A stretch of 5,564 nucleotides of DNA from an uncultured Clostridia bacterium (GCA_934454745.1 CAKSGP010000114.1:1-5564), one strand, 5' to 3'; positions 1 to 5,404 are shown, counted from the first letter of the stretch. Numbers and translations: made by a program. Notes: generated by a model not told the origin, from the letters alone.

Positions 1-517
1 GTGTTACTCCGCCATTGTCACTTAGAGTATTTTTAAGAATAAATCCTGCCATACAGAAGTCATTCTCTTTTTCAGGAGTAGAATTAGTAAGGAAATCGTA
101 AATTTTAACAAAAGCTTCCTTGCCGTAATAATCATCAGCATTAATTACAGCAAAAGGCTCTTTAACAATATCACGACACGCCAAAACTGCCTGACCTGTA
201 CCCCAGGGTTTCTTTCTGTCCATCGGCACAGTTTCGCCCTCAGGAATATCGTCAGATGCCTGAAAAGCATATGCAATCTCAACTCCGAGCCTGTCGCATA
301 TCTTTTCCATTTTGTCTCCGATTACTTCACGAAAATCATCCTCAATATCCTTTCGGATAATAAACACAAGCTTGTTAAATCCAGCCTTTATAGCATCATG
401 CACTGAATAATCCATAATAATTTCGCCGTTAGGACCTACCGGTTCAAGCTGTTTGATACCGCCTCCAAATCTCGAGCCAATACCTGCCGCCATAATAACT
501 AGCGATGTCTTATTCAT
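1..517 (-). CDS. Nucleotidyltransferase family protein (sugar-nucleotide pyrophosphorylase type), 5' part only
   Basis: This partial gene starts at ATG 517-515 and runs off the left edge after 172 codons without a stop. The translation opens MNKTSLVIMAAGIGSRFGGG, a hydrophobic beta strand followed by the glycine-rich nucleotide-binding loop of the NTP_transferase (GT-A-like) fold, then IKQLEPVGPNGE (residues 21-32). PWGTGQA (104-110) fits the base- and sugar-contacting segment, and INADDYYG (125-132) carries the Asp pair that normally binds the metal. Family members transfer a nucleotidyl group to a sugar phosphate or similar alcohol phosphate, making activated precursors for polysaccharide or surface decoration. 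The substrate cannot be told from this part. Full-length relatives are around 300 residues, so roughly the C-terminal 40 percent is missing. AAAGGAGG at 533-526, 8 nt before the ATG, fixes the start. It lies 111 nt after rbgA but has its own promoter, so it is probably a separate transcription unit. Confidence 0.85.
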   Translation of the reverse strand, partial: MNKTSLVIMAAGIGSRFGGGIKQLEPVGPNGEIIMDYSVHDAIKAGFNKLVFIIRKDIEDDFREVIGDKMEKICDRLGVEIAYAFQASDDIPEGETVPMDRKKPWGTGQAVLACRDIVKEPFAVINADDYYGKEAFVKIYDFLTNSTPEKENDFCMAGFILKNTLSDNGGVT

Positions 518-525
518 AAAATACG

Positions 526-533
526 CCTCCTTT
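526..533 (-). promoter_or_regulatory. Shine-Dalgarno site of the nucleotidyltransferase gene
   Basis: AAAGGAGG with an 8-nt spacer to ATG 517-515. It fixes the start of this edge-truncated gene. Confidence 0.8.
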
Positions 534-557
534 GGTTAAAATTAATTACACCATATA

Positions 558-619
558 ACTTCTTATATTCATTTTATCATAAAAGTATATATTTTGCAAC
601 TATGATTTACTTCTTATAT
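558..619. repeat. 11-bp direct repeat flanking the promoter
   Basis: ACTTCTTATAT occurs at 558-568 and again at 609-619 (plus-strand reading), 51 bp apart. One copy lies just upstream of the -35 and the other overlaps the predicted transcription start, so the pair brackets the promoter at nearly five helical turns. It may be an operator pair or chance in AT-rich DNA. Confidence 0.4.
571..599 (-). promoter_or_regulatory. Sigma-A-type promoter for the nucleotidyltransferase gene
   Basis: The -35 is TTGCAA (599-594), the spacer is 17 nt, and the -10 is TAAAAT (576-571, 5 of 6 to consensus), preceded by TGA, which gives an extended -10. A start near 564-565 would leave a leader of about 47 nt before the ATG at 517. 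Predicted by eye only. Confidence 0.65.
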
Positions 620-628
620 CAATGCAAT

Positions 629-1468
629 TTAATCCTCCGGTAATTCAAGTGTAATTCTGCCGATTGTAGCAGAACGCAACTCATCTAATACCATATTCAC
701 TTCTCCGCCTGATATTACAAATCCCCTGCGGCGGCCTATAAGCTCAAGAACCTCGTACCCCTCAAGCTCTGATATATCCTCTTTTATTTTGTATCTCGCA
801 CAAATCTCATTAGGATAATTATCACGCAAATATTCGCATAAGGAATATGCCAAAAGCTCACGATTAATAATCTCGTCTTTTATAGCACCTGTATATGCAA
901 GGCGTTTTGCAAGCTCCTGATCCTCAAATTTCTGGGGTAAAATGCCAGGGGTGTCCAAAAGCTCTGCATCTCCCCGTATTTTGAGCCATTGTTTTCCTCT
1001 TGTAACACCCGGTTTATCACCGGTTTTTGTGCTTGCCTTGCCAAGCAAACGGTTAATCAGACTTGATTTCCCCACGTTTGGAATTCCAACCATCATTAGC
1101 TTCAGCGTCCTTGTTCGTCCACGCTCTCTATCACGTTCAATCTTGTCTTTAACAAGCTCTCTCGCCTCATTTAGTACCGTTTTTATGCCCTGTCCTGTAG
1201 TACAGCTTATAGGTATAACACGTATTCCCTGCTTTTTATACCACTCAATCCACATATCTGTACGTTTTGAATCTGCCAAATCGGCTTTATTCATAACAAG
1301 TAATCTCGGCTTATTTTTTATAATATCATCAAAATTCGGATTTCTGCCCGAAAACGGAATACGCGCATCAAGAATTTCCACAACAACATCAATCATTTTC
1401 AGGTTATCCTCAATCAAACGGCGTGTTTTCGCCATATGTCCGGGATACCATTGTAATGTATTTTGCAT
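629..1468 (-). CDS. rbgA: Ribosome biogenesis GTPase RbgA (YlqF)
   Basis: This 279-residue cytoplasmic GTPase is needed for late 50S subunit assembly in Firmicutes, where it acts on a large-subunit precursor lacking late proteins such as L16. The G motifs run in the circularly permuted order that defines the YlqF/YawG group: G4 NKAD (60-63), G5 SCTTG (88-92), G1 GIPNVGKSS (128-136), G2 around T156 in KPGVTRG, and G3 DTPG (172-175). The N-terminal WYPGHMAK (7-14) includes H11, which aligns with the His needed for GTP hydrolysis in the Bacillus protein (His9 there). The C-terminal half carries the helical domain (about 180-279) with the family's GAIKDEIIN and a late GRRRG..ISGG segment. Length is as expected for the family (about 280). 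Start ATG 1468-1466 follows AAGGAGG (1482-1476) with a 7-nt spacer. It lies 47 nt after lepB, and no terminator follows it. Confidence 0.96.
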   Translation of the reverse strand: MQNTLQWYPGHMAKTRRLIEDNLKMIDVVVEILDARIPFSGRNPNFDDIIKNKPRLLVMNKADLADSKRTDMWIEWYKKQGIRVIPISCTTGQGIKTVLNEARELVKDKIERDRERGRTRTLKLMMVGIPNVGKSSLINRLLGKASTKTGDKPGVTRGKQWLKIRGDAELLDTPGILPQKFEDQELAKRLAYTGAIKDEIINRELLAYSLCEYLRDNYPNEICARYKIKEDISELEGYEVLELIGRRRGFVISGGEVNMVLDELRSATIGRITLELPED

Positions 1469-1489
1469 TTAATATCCTCCTTATATACA

Positions 1490-1514
1490 ATCAGCGGAGC
1501 ATAGCTCCGCTGAT
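1490..1514 (-). other. Intercistronic GC-rich hairpin between lepB and rbgA, without U-tract
   Basis: A perfect 11-bp inverted repeat (ATCAGCGGAGC, loop of 3, GCTCCGCTGAT) begins one base after the lepB stop and ends 7 nt before the rbgA Shine-Dalgarno. No run of T follows the stem, so it does not look like an intrinsic terminator. An RNA stability, processing or translation-spacing role is possible but unproven. Confidence 0.7.
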
Positions 1515-1515
1515 A

Positions 1516-2154
1516 TTATTTAGTTTTTCCTATTGAGTTAAACGGATACACTCTAAGCTGTGCTTTACCGATTACTGCATCTTCATTAACCTCACCAAGC
1601 CTTGATGAACGGCTGTCTGATGAATTACCTCTGTTATCACCCATAACGAATACACAATCCTCTGAAACCGTAAAGGGATACTTAACTGCTGTATCTGTTA
1701 TATATGTTTCGCCATCGTAATACGGCTCATCAAGCTCTTTGCCGTCAACATAAACCTTTCCGTCAAGAATGTCAACAGTCTGACCCTCTGTAGCAATTAT
1801 ACGTTTTACATAATATATTTTTTTAGTGGATTCTGTAAGTGAAAAGCTTTCTTTAAATTTTTCAAAGCTTGAAAGCTCCTCTTTACCCTCGGTTTGTGCA
1901 ATTGCATCAAAATATTCCTCTCGGTTTTTATAGTTGGCATCGAGAATAATTATATCGCCCTGCTTCGGTTCATAGCCAAGCTTTGTAACTATAAGCCTGT
2001 CATTATGATGAAGTGTCGGGAACATACTCTGTCCGTCAACCTTAACAATATCAAACAAAAACGCTTTAATCAAAAAAGCAATTATAACTGCAATAACGAT
2101 TGAATACGCCCACTCAAAAATCTCTCTGCCTATGCTTTTTTTCTGTTTTGCCAT
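1516..2154 (-). CDS. lepB: Type I signal peptidase
   Basis: This membrane-anchored Ser/Lys protease cuts signal peptides from proteins exported by Sec or Tat. The 212-residue product has a basic N-terminus (MAKQKKSIGR), one transmembrane span (about 14-35), then box B with the catalytic Ser43 in GQSMFPT. Box D YYVKRIIATEGQTV contains the general base Lys117, and box E MGDNRGNSSDSR (171-182) completes the S26 fold. Motifs and single span match Gram-positive SipS-like enzymes. The Ser-Lys distance is 74 residues against about 40 in Bacillus SipS, because of a polar, acidic insertion at roughly 76-112. The start is ATG 2154-2152, placed 8 nt after AAGGTGG; an upstream in-frame GTG at 2166 lies inside that Shine-Dalgarno and is rejected. 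The gene follows rplS and a terminator and precedes rbgA, an order common in Firmicutes. Confidence 0.95.
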   Translation of the reverse strand: MAKQKKSIGREIFEWAYSIVIAVIIAFLIKAFLFDIVKVDGQSMFPTLHHNDRLIVTKLGYEPKQGDIIILDANYKNREEYFDAIAQTEGKEELSSFEKFKESFSLTESTKKIYYVKRIIATEGQTVDILDGKVYVDGKELDEPYYDGETYITDTAVKYPFTVSEDCVFVMGDNRGNSSDSRSSRLGEVNEDAVIGKAQLRVYPFNSIGKTK

Positions 2155-2162
2155 AATCCAAT

Positions 2163-2169
2163 CCACCTT
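2163..2169 (-). promoter_or_regulatory. Shine-Dalgarno site that decides the lepB start
   Basis: AAGGTGG with an 8-nt spacer to ATG 2154. It overlaps the in-frame GTG at 2166-2164, which therefore cannot be the start served by this site. Confidence 0.75.
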
Positions 2170-2176
2170 TCCGGAT

Positions 2177-2200
2177 AAAAAAAGAGCATCAAATGCTCCT
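2177..2200 (-). terminator. Intrinsic terminator after rplS, directly ahead of lepB
   Basis: On the minus strand AGGAGCAT (2200-2193), loop TTG and ATGCTCTT form an 8-bp stem (one G-U) leading into seven T (2183-2177). It begins 78 nt after the rplS stop and ends 7 nt before the lepB Shine-Dalgarno. Read-through of it seems to be the main route for lepB-rbgA transcription, since no good promoter is visible between it and lepB. Confidence 0.8.
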
Positions 2201-2235
2201 TACTAATCAAATATGAATGACAAGGAACTGCTACG

Positions 2236-2257
2236 GACAGTGCCTTATGGCACTGCC
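2236..2257 (-). other. Hairpin in the rplS-lepB gap, without U-tract
   Basis: GGCAGTGCC, loop ATAA and GGCACTGTC pair over 9 bp (one G-U, a perfect 7-bp core at 2238-2255) in minus-strand RNA. No T-run follows. It stands about 36 nt upstream of the rplS terminator and could protect the rplS mRNA 3' region or pair with it in an alternative fold. Confidence 0.55.
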
Positions 2258-2277
2258 ACAGCATAATAACTCTTAAG

Positions 2278-2628
2278 TTATATCTTTTCCTTAACCTTTG
2301 CAGCCTTACCAACTCTGTCACGAAGATAGAATAGCTTAGCACGGCGAACTTTACCGTGTCTGACAATTTCAATTTTCTCAACGTTAGGTGAGTTAACCGG
2401 CCAAGTCTTTTCAACACCAACACCGTAAGAAACACGTCTTGCAGTGAAAGTCTTGCCGATACCGCCGCCCTGGATTTTGATGATTGTGCCCTCGAACATC
2501 TGAGTTCTTGTTCTTGAACCCTCCACGATCTTCTGGTAAACCTTTACAGTGTCACCAACCTTAATTTCGGGAAGGTCAGTTCTAATCTGGTCTTTTGCGA
2601 TTGAATCAAGAATTGCTTTTGTGTTCAT
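2278..2628 (-). CDS. rplS: Large ribosomal subunit protein L19 (bL19)
   Basis: L19 lies at the 30S-50S interface and contributes to intersubunit bridges. The 116-residue product matches the usual length (about 115) and carries the family's conserved blocks: IRTDLPEIKVGDTVKVYQKI (15-34), the GSRTRTQMFEGTIIKIQGGG core (37-56), ARRVSYGVGVEKTWPVNSP (63-81), and the C-terminal basic stretch RHGKVRRAKLFYLRDRVGKA (90-109). Start ATG 2628-2626 follows AGGAGG with an 8-nt spacer. A longer frame from a TTG at 2697 would add 23 residues unlike L19, encoded by the leader itself, and is rejected. The gene has its own promoter and structured leader, is closed by a terminator, and is followed by lepB and rbgA. 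It is not preceded by trmD/rimM/rpsP, its usual Firmicute neighbours; pnp is upstream instead. Confidence 0.97.
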   Translation of the reverse strand: MNTKAILDSIAKDQIRTDLPEIKVGDTVKVYQKIVEGSRTRTQMFEGTIIKIQGGGIGKTFTARRVSYGVGVEKTWPVNSPNVEKIEIVRHGKVRRAKLFYLRDRVGKAAKVKEKI

Positions 2629-2636
2629 GATTAAAT

Positions 2637-2642
2637 CCTCCT
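2637..2642 (-). promoter_or_regulatory. Shine-Dalgarno site that decides the rplS start
   Basis: Perfect AGGAGG with an 8-nt spacer to ATG 2628. Confidence 0.85.
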
Positions 2643-2652
2643 TTAAAATCTG

Positions 2653-2687
2653 GGATATTCGTGCCGACCACAGGCAGAGGACTATCC
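2653..2687 (-). ncRNA. Candidate L19 (rplS) leader: two stacked stems upstream of the ribosome-binding site
   Basis: In the predicted 5' UTR, GGATA (2687-2683) pairs with TATCC (2657-2653) as an outer stem. Inside it TGCC (2676-2673) pairs with GGCA (2665-2662) around a 7-nt loop. The structure ends 10 nt before the AGGAGG. An L19 leader family upstream of rplS is known in Firmicutes and thought to bind L19 for autoregulation. Position and two-stem layout agree with that, but I could not compare it with the family model. Confidence 0.5.
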
Positions 2688-2700
2688 GTAATACCAAGTA

Positions 2701-2729
2701 ATTATATCATATATCAGCAGATATTGCAA
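2701..2729 (-). promoter_or_regulatory. Strong sigma-A-type promoter for rplS (proximal)
   Basis: The -35 is TTGCAA (2729-2724), the spacer is 17 nt, and the -10 is a perfect TATAAT (2706-2701) preceded by TGA (extended -10). Start is expected near 2694-2695, giving a leader of about 66 nt that contains the candidate L19 structure. Confidence 0.8.
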
Positions 2730-2760
2730 GTCTTTTTTTACTGCAAACCAACAAATTTTT

Positions 2761-2788
2761 ATTATATCCCAAATACAGTTATTGTACA
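2761..2788 (-). promoter_or_regulatory. Possible second, distal promoter for rplS
   Basis: A perfect TATAAT (2766-2761) lies exactly 60 bp upstream of the proximal -10. The best -35 is TGTACA (2788-2783, 4 of 6) with a 16-nt spacer. It is weaker on paper than the proximal promoter. Confidence 0.35.
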
Positions 2789-2806
2789 GCTTGACTAATT
2801 TATGTT

Positions 2807-2842
2807 AAAAAGCATAGCAGTTATAAAACTGCTATGCTTTTT
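2807..2842 (-). terminator. Intrinsic terminator of pnp
   Basis: A perfect 16-bp inverted repeat (arms 2807-2822 and 2827-2842) with a 4-nt loop begins two bases after the pnp stop. Its core is AGCATAGCAGTT; the arms are A-rich on entry and end in TTTTT on exit. It separates pnp from the rplS unit. Because both ends carry A/T runs it could work in either direction. Confidence 0.9.
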
Positions 2843-2844
2843 GA

Positions 2845-4962
2845 TCACTGATTATTTGAGCAATCCTCAATCTCAAGCATTGCATCTTTTCTTGAAAGTG
2901 AAATCTTGCCTGTTTTCTCGTCGATTTCCATAACCTTAACGATCATAGTATCGCCCTCTTTACAAACGTCCTCTACCTTCTCAACTCTGTTCATATCAAG
3001 CTTTGAGATATGGCAAAGACCGTCCTTACCCGGGAGGATTTCAACAAAGGCACCAAATGTTGTTATAGTCTTAACAACACCCTTATAAATTCTGCCAAGC
3101 TCAGGCTCCTCAACGATTGCCTCGATTGCCTTCTTTGCAGCGTTACCGCTTTCCTGAGTTTCAGCAAAAATGTGAATTGTGCCGTCCTCTTCAATATCAA
3201 TCTTAGCGCCTGTATCTGCAACTATACCCTGAATAACCTTACCGCCCTGACCGATAACTTCTCTTATTTTATCGGGGTCGATCTTAATAGTCATAACCTT
3301 TGGAGCATACTCTGAAAGCTCAGGTCTTACTTCAGGAATAGCCTTAAGAAGTACGTCATCTATAATATGATATCGTGCATCTCTCGTCTTGCGAAGTGCT
3401 TCCTCAATAACCTCATAAGGAAGACCGTCATTCTTTATATCAACCTGAATTGATGTTATACCCTTCTTTGTACCAGCTACCTTAAAGTCCATTTCGCCGT
3501 AGAAGTCCTCAAGGCCCTGAATATCAACCATTGTAGTGAAGCCTTCATCGGTTGTTATAAGACCGCAGGAAATACCTGCAACCGGAGCCTTAATGGGAAC
3601 ACCTGCTGCCATAAGTGCAAGAGTTGAACCGCACACTGAACCCTGTGATGTAGAACCATTTGAAGAAAGAACCTCTGATACGCAACGGATTGCATAAGGG
3701 AACTCCTCCTCTGAGGGAAGAACGGGAACGAGTGATTTTTCAGCCAAAGCACCGTGACCGATTTCACGTCTGCCGGGGCCCCTTGAGGGACGAGTTTCAC
3801 CAACTGAATATGAGGGGAAATTATACTGATGCATATATCTCTTTGTTTCCTCAAGACCAAGGCCGTCAAGACGCTGTGCCTCTGAAAGAGGTGCAAGAGT
3901 TGCAATAGTAAGAACCTGTGTCTGACCTCTTGTAAACATACCTGAACCATGAACACGGGGAAGTACGTCAACCTCTGATGCAAGGGGACGGATTTCGTCA
4001 AGACCTCTGCCGTCAACACGTCTGCCCTCATATAGCCAAGCACGAACGATTTCCTTCTGCATCTTGTACATTATTTCCTCAAGCTCAACTGCTATATCAG
4101 GATATTCCTCGCTCATTGTTTCTATGATTCTGTCTGTAATAACACCGATTCTCTCGTCACGGATATTTTTATCATCAGTATCAAGAGCGTGCTGAATATT
4201 TGCATATTCTGTTTCCTTGATTTTGTCGTATATTTCGTGATTTATATCATGAGCCTCATATTCCATTTTCGGCTTGCCGATTTCTGTCTTTACGGAGCTT
4301 ATGAAATCGCACATTTCTTTGATTACGCTGTGAGCATACTTAAGTCCCTCAAGCATAACCTCCTCAGTTACTTCCTCGGCACCTGCTTCAATCATAACGA
4401 TTTTTTCTTTTGTACCTGCAACTGTAACGTGCATTTTTGAGTCCTTGCGTTCCTCAACTGTGGGGTTTATAAGGTATGTGCCATCCTCTTTAAGACCAAG
4501 CCATACACCTGCAATAGGTCCGTTCCAAGGAACATCAGAAATTGAAAGTGCAATTGATGTACCTATCAAAGCACAAATACCCGGGTCATTGTCCTGGTCA
4601 TTTGCAAGAACAGTATTAACTACTGATACGTCATTTCTCAAATCTGCCGGGAATAACGGTCTTATAGGACGGTCAATCATGCGGCTTGTTAGAACAGCAG
4701 CCTCTGTGGGTTTACCCTCACGCTTTGTATATCCGCCGGGGATTTTACCTACTGCATAAAGCTTCTCCTCAAAATCAACAGACAGTGGGAAGAAATCCAC
4801 ACCCTCTCTTGGTGTACGTGATGCTGTAACGTTAGTCATCACAGCAGTGTCACCGTAGCGAACTACACAGTGACCATTTGTAAGCTGTGCCATTTTTCCT
4901 GTCTCGATTACGAGGGGACGGCCGGCAAAAGTCGTTTCAAATGTTCTGTAATTCTCAAACAT
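2845..4962 (-). CDS. pnp: Polynucleotide phosphorylase (polyribonucleotide nucleotidyltransferase)
   Basis: PNPase degrades RNA 3' to 5' with phosphate, releasing nucleoside diphosphates, and can run in reverse. It is a cytoplasmic ring-shaped trimer and the main 3' exonuclease in many Firmicutes. The 705-residue product has the full domain set: first RNase PH-like domain (about 10-145), helical linker (about 240-310), catalytic second RNase PH domain (about 315-545), KH domain (555-615) with GXXG loop G571-Q-G-G574, and S1 domain (622-692). Active-site residues sit at the same numbers as in the E. coli enzyme: R398, R399 and H403 in RPSRGPGRREIGHG, the phosphate loop NGSTSQ (435-440), and D486 and D492 in EDFYGEMD. 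Start ATG 4962-4960 follows AAAGGA (4977-4972) with a 9-nt spacer. It lies 167 nt after rpsO, the classical rpsO-pnp pairing, with a structured gap, and a strong terminator follows the stop. Confidence 0.98.
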   Translation of the reverse strand: MFENYRTFETTFAGRPLVIETGKMAQLTNGHCVVRYGDTAVMTNVTASRTPREGVDFFPLSVDFEEKLYAVGKIPGGYTKREGKPTEAAVLTSRMIDRPIRPLFPADLRNDVSVVNTVLANDQDNDPGICALIGTSIALSISDVPWNGPIAGVWLGLKEDGTYLINPTVEERKDSKMHVTVAGTKEKIVMIEAGAEEVTEEVMLEGLKYAHSVIKEMCDFISSVKTEIGKPKMEYEAHDINHEIYDKIKETEYANIQHALDTDDKNIRDERIGVITDRIIETMSEEYPDIAVELEEIMYKMQKEIVRAWLYEGRRVDGRGLDEIRPLASEVDVLPRVHGSGMFTRGQTQVLTIATLAPLSEAQRLDGLGLEETKRYMHQYNFPSYSVGETRPSRGPGRREIGHGALAEKSLVPVLPSEEEFPYAIRCVSEVLSSNGSTSQGSVCGSTLALMAAGVPIKAPVAGISCGLITTDEGFTTMVDIQGLEDFYGEMDFKVAGTKKGITSIQVDIKNDGLPYEVIEEALRKTRDARYHIIDDVLLKAIPEVRPELSEYAPKVMTIKIDPDKIREVIGQGGKVIQGIVADTGAKIDIEEDGTIHIFAETQESGNAAKKAIEAIVEEPELGRIYKGVVKTITTFGAFVEILPGKDGLCHISKLDMNRVEKVEDVCKEGDTMIVKVMEIDEKTGKISLSRKDAMLEIEDCSNNQ

Positions 4963-4994
4963 ATCTCTTTATCCTTTCTTTAATATGAGAATTT

Positions 4995-5070
4995 TCGGGA
5001 TATGCTTAGCATATAAATACAAAACCCAAGATTAGATTCTCTATTTATCTGCTAAGTTACATTATCCCGA
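4995..5070 (-). promoter_or_regulatory. Long imperfect hairpin in the pnp leader
   Basis: Minus-strand RNA can pair TCGGGATA (5070-5063) with TATCCCGA (5002-4995), then CTTAGCA (5056-5050 region) with TGCTAAG (5011-5005). After a single mismatch it pairs ATAAATA with TATTTAT (5048-5042 with 5019-5013). That makes 22 bp in three helices, an asymmetric 6x2 internal loop and a 22-nt apical loop. The 3' base ends 16 nt before the pnp Shine-Dalgarno region and no T-run follows, so it is not a terminator. In E. coli a pnp leader hairpin is cut by RNase III and mediates autoregulation; whether the same applies here is inference. Confidence 0.6.
5000..5014. repeat. 15-bp near-perfect palindrome in the pnp leader
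   Basis: ATATGCT-T-AGCATAT is a 7+1+7 inverted repeat. It lies in the 3' arm of the long pnp-leader hairpin and so competes with it as RNA. As DNA it has the size of a dimeric repressor operator, but no clear promoter was found beside it. Confidence 0.5.
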
Positions 5071-5082
5071 GATTAATATACC

Positions 5083-5116
5083 AAAACAGGCAAACAGAAC
5101 TAAATCTGTCTGCCTG
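5083..5116 (-). terminator. Intrinsic terminator after rpsO (probably partial)
   Basis: On the minus strand CAGGCAGACAGA and TCTGTTTGCCTG form a 12-bp stem with one G-U pair and a 6-nt loop, followed by only TTTT and then GG. The stem begins 13 nt after the rpsO stop. The short U-run suggests incomplete termination, so that part of the rpsO transcript may continue into pnp. Confidence 0.75.
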
Positions 5117-5129
5117 AATGATAACAATA

Positions 5130-5396
5130 TTATTTTCTAAGACCAAGCTTTGCTACTAAGGCTCTGTATCTTTCGATATCCTGACCCTTAAGGTAAGTCA
5201 TAAGTCTGCGTCTCTGACCAACCATCATAAGAAGACCTCTTCTTGAGTGGTGATCCTTCTTGTGGATATTAAGATGCTCGTTGTTAAGGTGATTTATCTT
5301 CTCTGTAAGAAGTGCAATCTGTACCTCCGGCGAACCTGTATCGCCCTCGTGAGTAGCGAACTCTCTTATAATCTCCTGCTTACGTTCCTTTGTCAT
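5130..5396 (-). CDS. rpsO: Small ribosomal subunit protein S15 (uS15)
   Basis: S15 is a primary-binding 30S protein that nucleates assembly of the central domain of 16S rRNA. The 88-residue product matches the usual 88-89. It shows the family signatures: N-terminal helix KERKQEIIREFATH, then GDTGSPEVQIALLTEKI (18-34), the RNA-binding HLNIHKKDHHSRRGL (41-55), and the RRRLMTYLK helix (62-70). Start ATG 5396-5394 is chosen because AGGAGG (5410-5405) sits 8 nt upstream. An in-frame GTG at 5405 overlaps that Shine-Dalgarno and would add three residues (frame MTLM), so it is rejected. The gene lies 114 nt after rpmE, with a possible structured leader, and 167 nt before pnp. S15 represses its own mRNA in several bacteria. 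Confidence 0.97.
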   Translation of the reverse strand: MTKERKQEIIREFATHEGDTGSPEVQIALLTEKINHLNNEHLNIHKKDHHSRRGLLMMVGQRRRLMTYLKGQDIERYRALVAKLGLRK

Positions 5397-5404
5397 CAAA
5401 GTCA

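Noticed and set aside
942..1472. 176-codon open frame on the plus strand opposite rbgA
   Set aside because: It lies inside a confidently identified gene on the other strand, has no good ribosome-binding site and resembles no known protein; it is an antisense shadow.
2266..2281. 6-bp inverted repeat (ATAACT/AGTTAT) over the rplS stop codon
   Set aside because: Short, AT-only apart from one pair, and not followed by a T-run; too weak to be a terminator.
2629..2697. N-terminal extension of L19 from a TTG at 2697
   Set aside because: The extra 23 residues do not look like L19, would cover the promoter-proximal leader, and a perfect AGGAGG serves the ATG at 2628.
3640..3655. Thr438 in PNPase where E. 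coli has Ser438 in the phosphate loop
   Set aside because: The GSTSQ form is, from memory, usual in Gram-positive enzymes, and neighbouring Ser437 and Ser439 are kept; not a sign of lost activity.
3555..4043. 162-codon frame overlapping pnp on the same strand
   Set aside because: It is an alternate-frame shadow of the conserved catalytic domain of PNPase, with low-complexity composition and no Shine-Dalgarno.
5060..5090. A promoter for pnp downstream of the rpsO terminator
   Set aside because: TATATT and GATAAT are possible -10 boxes, but neither has an acceptable -35 at 16-18 nt, so I could not support a call.
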